From: Candidatus Dadabacteria bacterium
Lineage (GTDB): Bacteria; Desulfobacterota_D; UBA1144; Nemesobacterales; UBA2774
Assembly (NCBI GenBank): GCA_030632765.1
Contig: DAOVUC010000068.1
Location: 1-7,828 of the forward strand
DNA: 7,828 nt
Direction: 5' to 3'
In this document: positions 1 to 4,905 of the stretch, in pieces
How the letters are laid out: each line of letters begins with the position of its first letter
Position numbering within the stretch: position 1 is the first letter of the stretch
Program-made: the position numbers and the translations under genes
Notes under the pieces: model-generated
Databases searched by the model: none
What the model was told of the DNA's origin: nothing
The model's input: only the letters and a program-made list of their open reading frames with translations

Positions 1-35
1 AATTAAGATGGGATAGCGGAAATTTGCTGCCATTA

Positions 36-54
36 ATTTGTACAATTTGTGCAA
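36..54. promoter_or_regulatory. Tandem TTGTACAA / TTGTGCAA sites upstream of the sigma-54 promoter
   Basis: Two near-identical 10-mers, ATTTGTACAA (36-45) and ATTTGTGCAA (45-54), lie head to tail with a 9-base period. The core TTGTACAA (38-45) is a perfect palindrome and the second copy differs by one base. They sit about 140-160 bases upstream of the expected start of the sigma-54 promoter at 170-188, a usual distance for activator sites. A role as a protein-binding site is inference; the region is AT-rich and chance is possible. Confidence 0.25.
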
Positions 55-86
55 TATACACAGTATAGAATTGGTTATATCCCACT

Positions 87-114
87 TATTTACGTAGTCC
101 TTACAAAGTAAATA
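87..114. promoter_or_regulatory. Inverted repeat, candidate sigma-54 activator (enhancer) site
   Basis: TATTTAC (87-93) and GTAAATA (108-114) are perfect 7-base inverted arms separated by 14 bases. The arms are 21 bases apart centre to centre, about two helical turns, so a dimeric regulator could bind both on one face. The site is centred about 96 bases before the predicted transcription start near 197, where bacterial enhancer-binding proteins of sigma-54 usually bind. The repeat is seen directly; its role is inferred from position. Confidence 0.35.
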
Positions 115-169
115 GAGGGTGATGTTTCTAAGTCGCTTAAATTGCTGAATATTTCTTTTCCGGTCACTG

Positions 170-188
170 TTGGCACGACTATTGCAAT
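170..188 (+). promoter_or_regulatory. Sigma-54 (RpoN) -24/-12 promoter
   Basis: TTGGCACG (170-177), four bases, then TTGCAAT (182-188) matches the established sigma-54 consensus YTGGCACG-N4-TTGCW at every fixed position. The -24 GG (172-173) and -12 GC (184-185) are 12 bases apart, as required. Transcription would begin near 197, giving a leader of about 50 bases before the ATG at 249. Such promoters are silent without an ATP-dependent enhancer-binding activator, so the downstream gene is probably switched on by a specific signal. No activator gene is in the window. Confidence 0.85.
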
Positions 189-234
189 TTAATATAATGC
201 CGGCTGATGATAATTTGGCTGGCAAAATCATATC

Positions 235-240
235 AGGAGG
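235..240 (+). promoter_or_regulatory. Strong Shine-Dalgarno that fixes the start of the secreted small protein
   Basis: AGGAGG lies 8 bases before the ATG at 249, within AGGAGGTGAT (235-244), a near-complete complement of the 16S rRNA tail. It rules out the in-frame upstream ATG at 207, which would add 14 residues and spoil the N-terminal signal peptide. Confidence 0.85.
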
Positions 241-248
241 TGATAGAA

Positions 249-530
249 ATGAGAACATCAATTCTTTCTATCCTCATTGCATTAACAGTAGTTATAGCGG
301 GTCCGCTTGCTTTTGCCGCGCAGGACCAGATTACAGAGCAGGAGACAGTGAGCTCGGAAACTCTGAGCGAAACGGAAGAGGTGACCGAGGTGTCAGAAGT
401 GGCTGACAAAATGGATACTGAAGGGGCAATTGAAGACTGCACAAATAGCATTGATGATGACGGCGATACAAATATAGACTGCGAAGACTCAGATTGTGCG
501 GAAGACCCCGGTTGTAAAGACGGTTATTAG
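249..530 (+). CDS. Small secreted acidic protein with a Cys/Asp metal-binding-like motif
   Basis: This is a 93-residue protein of unknown function. Residues 1-23 form a Sec signal peptide: Arg2, a hydrophobic core at about 5-17, and AFA before a likely cleavage at Ala23/Ala24. Residues 25-60 are a Glu/Thr/Ser-rich, probably disordered linker with no cysteine. Residues 62-89 carry Cys64, Cys78, Cys83 and Cys89 within an Asp-rich stretch including DDDGD (69-73), resembling the putative metal-binding repeats (MopE-like, CxNxxDDDxDxxxDCxDxDC) usually found in tandem in large secreted proteins of myxobacteria and relatives. Here there is one copy on a peptide of about 70 mature residues. Ca2+ or other metal binding, or disulfide pairing, is inference. 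A consensus sigma-54 promoter lies upstream and a strong terminator downstream, so it is a single-gene unit under conditional control. Confidence 0.85.
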   Translation: MRTSILSILIALTVVIAGPLAFAAQDQITEQETVSSETLSETEEVTEVSEVADKMDTEGAIEDCTNSIDDDGDTNIDCEDSDCAEDPGCKDGY

Positions 531-542
531 TAGTTGTAGAAT

Positions 543-605
543 GCCTATAAATAGGCGGGCTTAAGAAAAGCAAAAGAGAGTTCTACGGAAGGACGGTAGT
601 CCTTC
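543..605 (+). other. Two hairpins in the 3' UTR of the small secreted protein gene
   Basis: GCCTAT-AA-ATAGGC (543-556) and GAAGGAC-GGTA-GTCCTTC (588-605) are perfect short inverted repeats between the stop codon at 530 and the terminator at 621. With the terminator stem they would give the mRNA a three-hairpin tail. Neither is followed by a T-run, so they are not terminators themselves. They may protect the 3' end or belong to a small RNA; neither is shown by the sequence. Confidence 0.4.
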
Positions 606-620
606 TCCTCCACCATCCTG

Positions 621-658
621 AAGCCCCGGATTCTTAGAGAGGAATCCGGGGCTTTTTT
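621..658 (+). terminator. Strong Rho-independent terminator
   Basis: AAGCCCCGGATTC (621-633) pairs perfectly over 13 bases with GAATCCGGGGCTT (642-654) across an 8-base loop and runs into six T residues (653-658). It ends the transcription unit that starts at the sigma-54 promoter and isolates it from the transporter gene. The A-rich 5' side also lets the stem act weakly on the opposite strand. Confidence 0.93.
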
Positions 659-689
659 AAAGTAACCCTTAATAAATTTCTGCCATATG

Positions 690-705
690 CTTTCACAAGT
701 GAAAG
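690..705. promoter_or_regulatory. Interrupted palindrome CTTTCAC-AA-GTGAAAG, candidate operator
   Basis: Seven-base arms (690-696 and 699-705) are separated by two bases, 35 bases before the -35 box of the transporter promoter. DHA2 efflux genes are commonly controlled by TetR- or MarR-type repressors that bind such palindromes, but no regulator gene is adjacent. The assignment is inference from position and symmetry. Confidence 0.3.
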
Positions 706-740
706 AGCCTATATAAATAATAAGACAATAAGCGACCGGT

Positions 741-768
741 TTGACAATCAGGTGCTAATAATTACAGT
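741..768 (+). promoter_or_regulatory. Sigma-70-type promoter of the DHA2 transporter
   Basis: A perfect -35 TTGACA (741-746), a 16-base spacer and TACAGT (763-768, four of six matches) form a likely promoter with a start near 775, about 45 bases before the TTG start codon. The promoter lies inside a loose inverted repeat, CGGTT (737-741) and AACCG (770-774), which could be part of an operator. Confidence 0.6.
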
Positions 769-819
769 TAACCGATCTTAGTTTTATACTTGGATTCATA
801 CTCAGACTAGGGCGGTAAG

Positions 820-2334
820 TTGGCAAAACAGGAACAGACAAATAAGTGGCTTACTCTGATTGCCATGACAGGCTCGCTCTCAATGATTTTTATCGATCAG
901 ACGGTCGTAAGTGTAGCGCTTCCGGTTATGCAGCGTGATTTTGCGATTTCCCAGACTGGGCTTCAGTGGATAGTTAACGCCTATGTGCTGGCGCTTGCCG
1001 CAACTGTGGCGCTTGGCGGAAGGCTCGGTGATGCGTTCGGAAGGGTTCATGCTTTTGTTGTCGGCGTAATACTTTTTGCGGTAGCCTCTACGGTTTGCGG
1101 ACTGGCCCCAAATGAATTTGTGTTAATAGGAGCCCGGGTTTTTCAGGGCATCGCCGCTGCATTAATGATCCCCTCATCCGCTGCAATCGTAATAGACTCT
1201 TTTGATATACATGAAAGGGGTAAGGCGATGGCAATTTATGTGGGGGTGGCGCAGGCTTTTCTTGCCGTAGGGCCTTTGTTGGGCGGATTCCTGACAGAAT
1301 ATCTGTCATGGCATTGGGTTTTCTGGATTAATATTCCGGTAGGAGCAATGGCAATTATTCTAACTTATATATCAAAACCCCAGGAGATTAGGACAAAGGG
1401 GCAGTCCGTGCGCGTGTCTTACGCGATGATGCTTATCTTAGGTATGGTGGCGTTTGTTTTTGGAATTCAGCAGGGTCATACACTAGGATGGACTTCTCCA
1501 CTCACGCTCGGAATTATTTTTGGCGGATTTACTCTTCTCGCCCTATTCTCTTACTTTCAGACCAAGAGTGAGAACCCCCTTATACAAATACGGTTATTTA
1601 AAGATCCATCGTTTACAGCCGACACCATATTGCTTTTTTGCATACAGTTCGCAATGATCAGCATAATTGTGTTCGGCGCTATATATCTGCAAGATATTTT
1701 ATATTTTACTCCGCTTGAGGCGGGGTTTGCGCTAATGCCCATTATTATAGCTGTAGTTATCATGTCTCAGGTCTCGGGGCGGCTTTTAGATAGAGTAGGG
1801 GTTAGGATTCCGGCTTTGTTTGGGACTGCTATGATGGCGGCCGGGTTTTTAGGGCAGGCGCCTTTTCTTAAGCAGGCGGAGTTCTTCTTGATATTGCCTG
1901 GGATGATACTTCTGGGGTTAGGGATTGGCTTGGTTATGGTTGCTACCAATACAGACGCACTTAACAGGGCTCCCAGTCAGTACCGGGGGCAGGCCTCAGG
2001 GGTTGTTCAGACTATAAGACAAATGGGCGCTACAATAGGGCTTGCATCTATTGGCGCACTCGTAACGACTATGCTCGCATGGGAAACCGGGCGAATAATA
2101 GACAATTTTAAGGGAGAAGAAAGAGTTAAGACTTTGCTTTCCCAAGCGGAACTAGGACAGGTAGACGCAATTAAGGAGCTTATGGCGGATTACCCGGCAG
2201 CTCTGGATCAGTTCCATCTGTCTTTATCGAAAAGTATAGCGGCGGGCTATTACTTTGCCGGAGCGGTTTCTATAGTTGCGTTCTTCATAGCACTTTTCCT
2301 TATGAGCTCCGGAAAGCAGCATGAGGATGTCTGA
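820..2334 (+). CDS. MFS drug efflux transporter, DHA2 family (EmrB/QacA type)
   Basis: This 504-residue, full-length inner-membrane proton antiporter probably exports toxic hydrophobic or cationic compounds. Seen: the DHA2 first-helix motif DQTVVSVALP (26-35), motif A GGRLGDAFGR (66-75) with Asp71 and Arg75 in the helix 2-3 loop, motif C GPLLGG (151-156) that marks antiporters, and W164 followed by INIPVG (170-175), typical of 14-helix members. A long hydrophilic segment at about 427-470 before the last helix is the usual external loop. The start is TTG at 820 with AGGG (809-812) 7 bases upstream; the next in-frame ATG (865) would cut into the first helix. It stands alone: there is no EmrA-type membrane fusion protein or TetR/MarR regulator beside it. 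The substrate cannot be read from the sequence. Confidence 0.93.
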   Translation: MAKQEQTNKWLTLIAMTGSLSMIFIDQTVVSVALPVMQRDFAISQTGLQWIVNAYVLALAATVALGGRLGDAFGRVHAFVVGVILFAVASTVCGLAPNEFVLIGARVFQGIAAALMIPSSAAIVIDSFDIHERGKAMAIYVGVAQAFLAVGPLLGGFLTEYLSWHWVFWINIPVGAMAIILTYISKPQEIRTKGQSVRVSYAMMLILGMVAFVFGIQQGHTLGWTSPLTLGIIFGGFTLLALFSYFQTKSENPLIQIRLFKDPSFTADTILLFCIQFAMISIIVFGAIYLQDILYFTPLEAGFALMPIIIAVVIMSQVSGRLLDRVGVRIPALFGTAMMAAGFLGQAPFLKQAEFFLILPGMILLGLGIGLVMVATNTDALNRAPSQYRGQASGVVQTIRQMGATIGLASIGALVTTMLAWETGRIIDNFKGEERVKTLLSQAELGQVDAIKELMADYPAALDQFHLSLSKSIAAGYYFAGAVSIVAFFIALFLMSSGKQHEDV

Positions 2335-2453
2335 GCATTCATTCCTGTGTGATTTTTATTATTTTCAGCGAAATTTATTTCTACCCGCAAGTTATTTCAC
2401 AAGTGGGCATCTAATTTAGTTAAACATCGTAAATCCTGGTAGGAGGAATAGAT

Positions 2454-2528
2454 ATGGCGGGTTGCCCATTTCCCAATACCTTTCTTTACCCGAAGTGCCA
2501 ACGCTTTATCTTAGGTCTATCGCCTTAG
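2454..2528 (+). CDS. Possible 24-residue small ORF with a strong Shine-Dalgarno
   Basis: ATG at 2454 is preceded by AGGAGG (2441-2446) at an ideal 7-base spacing, and the frame closes with TAG at 2526-2528. The product has two cysteines (Cys4, Cys15) and several Pro and Phe residues, with no membrane segment or known motif. It may be a real micropeptide, or the surviving 5' end of a gene that has lost its remainder. The evidence for translation is the ribosome binding site alone. Confidence 0.3.
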   Translation: MAGCPFPNTFLYPKCQRFILGLSP

Positions 2529-2638
2529 CTGCATGGCGTAGCGCGAAAACAGGCTAAACAGCCCGGTTTCTACATCCGAAAGTTAAATTATTTACGCAAT
2601 AAGGGTAAGACGTAATATAGGTAAGAAAGGAGAAGAAA

Positions 2639-2695
2639 ATGCAAAGAATGAAGAGTTCCATACTGTTAGGATGTGTGCAATTCACAAACCTTTAG
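2639..2695 (+). CDS. Possible 18-residue small ORF with a strong Shine-Dalgarno
   Basis: ATG at 2639 follows AAGGAG (2627-2632) with a 6-base spacer and ends at TAG 2693-2695. The start resembles a truncated signal peptide: MQRMK followed by SSILLGC, with Cys12 placed as in a lipobox (LLGC). It may be the relic of a lipoprotein gene, a leader peptide for the sulfotransferase 58 bases downstream, or chance. No continuation of a signal-bearing protein is visible in the other frames. Confidence 0.3.
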   Translation: MQRMKSSILLGCVQFTNL

Positions 2696-2752
2696 GTAAA
2701 ATTCAAATTACCGCATCTGCTAATATCTAATAGCAAGGACGGGCGTTTTCTT

Positions 2753-3451
2753 ATGATAATTTCACATAAATATAAGTTTATCTTCATAAAGACCCGAAAG
2801 ACCGCAGGGTCCAGTATTCAAATATACCTTTCTGATCACTGTGGAGAAAGTGATATAGTAAGTCCGATAGATAGACCCGAGCGTCCTTACAACCCGAGGA
2901 ATTTCAGAGGACTTTATAACCCGGTCCCTGAGCTATTGGAGCGACATTCCCCAGCCAAAATAGCCAGGTCATTGGGACGATTCATTACTCTTAAGAAATA
3001 CCAATCCCACATAAAAGCCAGAGAAGTAAGGGACAGAATCCCGCGCGATATATGGGACGGGTATTTTAAGTTCACTGTGGAGCGGAACCCTTGGGACAAG
3101 GTGCTATCCCATTACCATTTTGTAAGGCAGCGCTACAGTAAATACGATAAGAATATTTCGTTTGAAGAATACCTTGATGTTGCCGAGCTTCCTTATAATT
3201 ACACCAAATATACCGATCTAGAGAATAACATTATTGTTGACCGGGTAGTGAAATATGAGAATTTAAATGAAGAGCTAGGAGAGATATTTGAAGAACTTGG
3301 AGTTCCTTTTGATGGTTCGCTTGGGCCTACTGAAAAGTCCCACTATAGAAAAGACCGGCGCCCCTATCAAGAGGTATATACCCCGGAGCAAAAATCAGCA
3401 GTTGCTAAACTATTTGATCAGGAAATCCAAATGCACGGGTATGAGTTTTAA
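2753..3451 (+). CDS. Sulfotransferase family protein (PAPS-dependent)
   Basis: This 232-residue protein is of the carbohydrate sulfotransferase type (Sulfotransfer_2-like), which moves sulfate from PAPS to a hydroxyl or amine of a glycan or other acceptor. Seen: the PAPS 5'-phosphosulfate loop KTAGSS (16-21) after a short beta strand (FIFIK, 9-13), and the 3'-phosphate motif RNPWDKVLSHY (111-121), including Arg111 and Ser119. His86 in HIKAREVRDRIP lies where related enzymes have a conserved His before the RNPW block and may be catalytic; that is inference. There is no signal peptide or membrane helix, so it is probably cytoplasmic, unlike its Golgi relatives. The start is ATG 2753, with AAGGAC (2735-2740) 12 bases away. 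No glycosyltransferase or PAPS synthesis gene is adjacent, so the acceptor is unknown. Confidence 0.88.
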   Translation: MIISHKYKFIFIKTRKTAGSSIQIYLSDHCGESDIVSPIDRPERPYNPRNFRGLYNPVPELLERHSPAKIARSLGRFITLKKYQSHIKAREVRDRIPRDIWDGYFKFTVERNPWDKVLSHYHFVRQRYSKYDKNISFEEYLDVAELPYNYTKYTDLENNIIVDRVVKYENLNEELGEIFEELGVPFDGSLGPTEKSHYRKDRRPYQEVYTPEQKSAVAKLFDQEIQMHGYEF

Positions 3452-3476
3452 AGTCGTAATATAGATTGCTTAGAAA

Positions 3477-3905
3477 TTATTGCCCGCAGGAAGTGCGGGT
3501 CAGGCATGTAAATACTATTTCTTCATTTAAGATACCGCTTACACTTATTAGTCCCTCCTGGTTTATACTCACATTGAGATTACTGTAGCTGTTAGTTTCA
3601 TTGCAATTGATCGTGCTGCAGTCCATAGCGCGGCAACCCTGAGCGCACTCAGGAAGTGTGTAGTCGGAAGCTAGGGCTATTTCATCCTCTAAAGTCTGAC
3701 CCGGGGCTACTCGGCAGAGAAAAGGGTCACAAATATTTGCCAGTTCTATTGCCGGGCAATCACTGTGAGCAAGGTCTTGGTCTGTTGCGCACCCTGGTTC
3801 AACTTGCCTTGGAATGGTATCCGAACTAGCTGATCCTGTGATTTCACTGTCGCAAGAACAAATAAAAAGTGCGGAAAACAATACTAAAAGGACTCCGTAA
3901 TTCAT
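3477..3905 (-). CDS. Cysteine-rich lipoprotein of unknown function
   Basis: I do not recognise this family. The 142-residue protein has a signal peptide (hydrophobic about 4-15) ending in ICSC, so Cys16 or Cys18 is the likely lipidated residue. If it is Cys18, Asp19 at +2 would in enterobacteria favour inner-membrane retention. The mature part has ten further cysteines, eight in the first two thirds (some in closely spaced pairs such as CAQGC and CSTINC) and two near the C-terminus, suggesting disulfides or metal binding. The start is ATG 3905: it gives a proper lipoprotein signal, while a TTG at 3947 would add 14 residues ahead of it. There is no Shine-Dalgarno; TATAAT (3912-3917, minus) ends six bases before the ATG, pointing to a leaderless mRNA. 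It lies 66 bases downstream of the methyltransferase on the same strand and converges on the sulfotransferase. Confidence 0.75.
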   Translation of the reverse strand: MNYGVLLVLFSALFICSCDSEITGSASSDTIPRQVEPGCATDQDLAHSDCPAIELANICDPFLCRVAPGQTLEDEIALASDYTLPECAQGCRAMDCSTINCNETNSYSNLNVSINQEGLISVSGILNEEIVFTCLTRTSCGQ

Positions 3906-3911
3906 GGAGCT

Positions 3912-3917
3912 ATTATA
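3912..3917 (-). promoter_or_regulatory. Perfect -10 TATAAT, leaderless start of the lipoprotein gene
   Basis: On the minus strand TATAAT is followed by AGCTCC and then the ATG at 3905. A start six to seven bases after a -10 box would fall on the A of the ATG. There is no good -35 at 16-18 bases upstream and no ribosome binding site, both common for leaderless genes. Confidence 0.45.
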
Positions 3918-3971
3918 ATGAATAAATGAGTAAAAATCGAGTATCAATGTTTTATCAAAAAAAAGTGATTT

Positions 3972-4667
3972 TCATCTGCCCTTTTCCATTACGAATCCAT
4001 TAATCAGAAGCGACTTCCAGAAATGGCGTATATTTCTAAAACCGGAGTCCTTAAGTAAAAAGATTGTTTCATCAAGTGTTATAAAGTTTAAGTTGCCCCT
4101 GACATGCTGGAGCATCTCATCAACATCTTTTTTATCTCTGGTTTGTAATTGAAACGATTTCCATGCAGGCAAAAACTCTTCAAACTCCGGAGAGTTTCTA
4201 TCACCGCCAACATCCGCGAGTATAAACTTTCCGCCGTCCTTTAGTCTGAAACATATTTCTTTAAGATATTTGCTCTTGTCTTCTTTAGGTAGAAAGTGCA
4301 TTACCAAAAGCGAAGTTGCTCCGTCAAACGATTCTTGCATTATGTCCTCGATTCCGCCGTGTATAAGCTCTATTCTACTGCAAAGCCCGTTCTGCTCTAT
4401 TTTAGAGGATGCGGTTTTTACCATTTCTTCCGCAATATCAAAGCCGGTGATTTTCCATCCGGGATTCTCGACTGCATACTCTATTGCTTCTTTCCCCGTA
4501 CCAGATCCTCCTACCAATATATAGGCATTCTGTGGCAAAGCGCTCTTTAGAATATGATGGGATATATCATGAAGGGCTCTATAGCCCGGAATGATTTTCT
4601 CTATTTCATCGTCGTATACGGATGCTCTTTCATTAAATCTTTTCTCGGGATCGGATGGTTCTGTCAT
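3972..4667 (-). CDS. Class I SAM-dependent methyltransferase
   Basis: This 231-residue protein has a Rossmann-fold methyltransferase domain. Seen: an N-terminal FNERASVYDDEIEKIIPGY segment (11-29), which recalls the CmoA-like and related small-molecule methyltransferases; motif I ILVGGSGTG (50-58), the SAM glycine loop; Asp77 at the end of strand 2 (ITGFD), which should hold the SAM ribose; a GGIEDI stretch after strand 3; and a LLVMHFLPKED segment typical of motif IV and the following helix. Motif I lacks the common acidic residue (LDxGxGTG). The C-terminal part (about 165-231) may cover the substrate pocket. The substrate cannot be assigned, and the CmoA likeness is only general. There is no Shine-Dalgarno before the ATG at 4667; a TAAAAT hexamer six bases upstream suggests a leaderless mRNA. 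The gene is divergent from bioB. Confidence 0.87.
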   Translation of the reverse strand: MTEPSDPEKRFNERASVYDDEIEKIIPGYRALHDISHHILKSALPQNAYILVGGSGTGKEAIEYAVENPGWKITGFDIAEEMVKTASSKIEQNGLCSRIELIHGGIEDIMQESFDGATSLLVMHFLPKEDKSKYLKEICFRLKDGGKFILADVGGDRNSPEFEEFLPAWKSFQLQTRDKKDVDEMLQHVRGNLNFITLDETIFLLKDSGFRNIRHFWKSLLINGFVMEKGR

Positions 4668-4673
4668 GTCTAT

Positions 4674-4679
4674 ATTTTA
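4674..4679 (-). promoter_or_regulatory. -10-like TAAAAT, possible leaderless start of the methyltransferase
   Basis: On the minus strand TAAAAT (five of six matches to TATAAT) is followed by ATAGAC and then the ATG at 4667. The six-base spacing equals that at the lipoprotein gene. The region is AT-rich, so the hexamer alone is weak; the repeated spacing and absence of a Shine-Dalgarno support it. Confidence 0.4.
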
Positions 4680-4795
4680 ATATGATTTGATGAAGTGGGG
4701 AAGGGGAGGGATTCATTTGGATTTTGGCCGAGCGGTACAAAATAGTGTCTGTTATAAGAGAATATTTTATGCAGGTTTAAGTACATGCGGGGGTC

Positions 4796-4804
4796 TGATA
4801 TAAT
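4796..4804 (+). promoter_or_regulatory. Extended -10 promoter of bioB
   Basis: TGATATAAT (4796-4804) is a perfect TATAAT preceded by the TGn extension, which reduces the need for a -35. A poor -35, TTTAAG (4776-4781), lies 17 bases upstream. Transcription would begin near 4811, leaving a leader of about 95 bases. I saw no long dyad over the promoter that would suggest a BirA or BioR operator. Confidence 0.7.
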
Positions 4805-4874
4805 ATCCTCTACGCTATACGCTTTAAGAGCGGTGTTATTCCAGAGCTTTTGAAAGGGGTGTTTCTAAGTGATA

Positions 4875-4904
4875 ATGCGAGTCCTATTAAGGAGAGCCGA
4901 GTGA
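4875..4904 (+). CDS. Possible 9-codon upstream ORF in the bioB leader
   Basis: ATG at 4875 opens a frame that spans the bioB Shine-Dalgarno and stops with TGA at 4902-4904, one base before the bioB ATG (TGA-A-ATG). That arrangement would allow translational coupling. Its own ribosome binding site is poor: the nearest purine tract, AAAGGGG, is too far upstream. Chance is quite possible. Confidence 0.2.
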   Translation: MRVLLRRAE

Positions 4905-4905
4905 A

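Larger units (their letters stand above)
2335..2752. other. 418-base gap without a long gene
   Basis: No frame is open long enough for an ordinary protein. The gap holds two very short ORFs with strong ribosome binding sites (2454 and 2639), a small hairpin GGCT-AAAC-AGCC (2552-2563) and no clear terminator after the transporter. It resembles decayed coding sequence, but no recognisable protein remains. Confidence 0.5.

Noticed and set aside
691..701. TTTCACAAGTG is repeated at 2395-2405, so the copies flank the transporter gene.
   Set aside because: An 11-base exact match is expected several times by chance in a window this long, and the flanking bases do not extend it convincingly.
2455..2468. 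TGGCGGGTTGCCCA resembles the 3' part of a cyclic di-GMP-I (GEMM) riboswitch.
   Set aside because: The upstream GCAAA and GACGCAAAGCC elements are absent, and the site is explained equally well by the short ORF at 2454.
3483..3499. CCCGCA-GGAAG-TGCGGG hairpin at the convergent sulfotransferase/lipoprotein junction as a shared terminator.
   Set aside because: It lies inside the last codons of the lipoprotein and has no T-run on either side, so termination there is not supported.
4726..4736. GGCCGAGCGGT resembles the D-arm of a tRNA-Ser or tRNA-Leu.
   Set aside because: No acceptor stem, anticodon arm or GGTTCGAATCC T-arm follows at the required distance.
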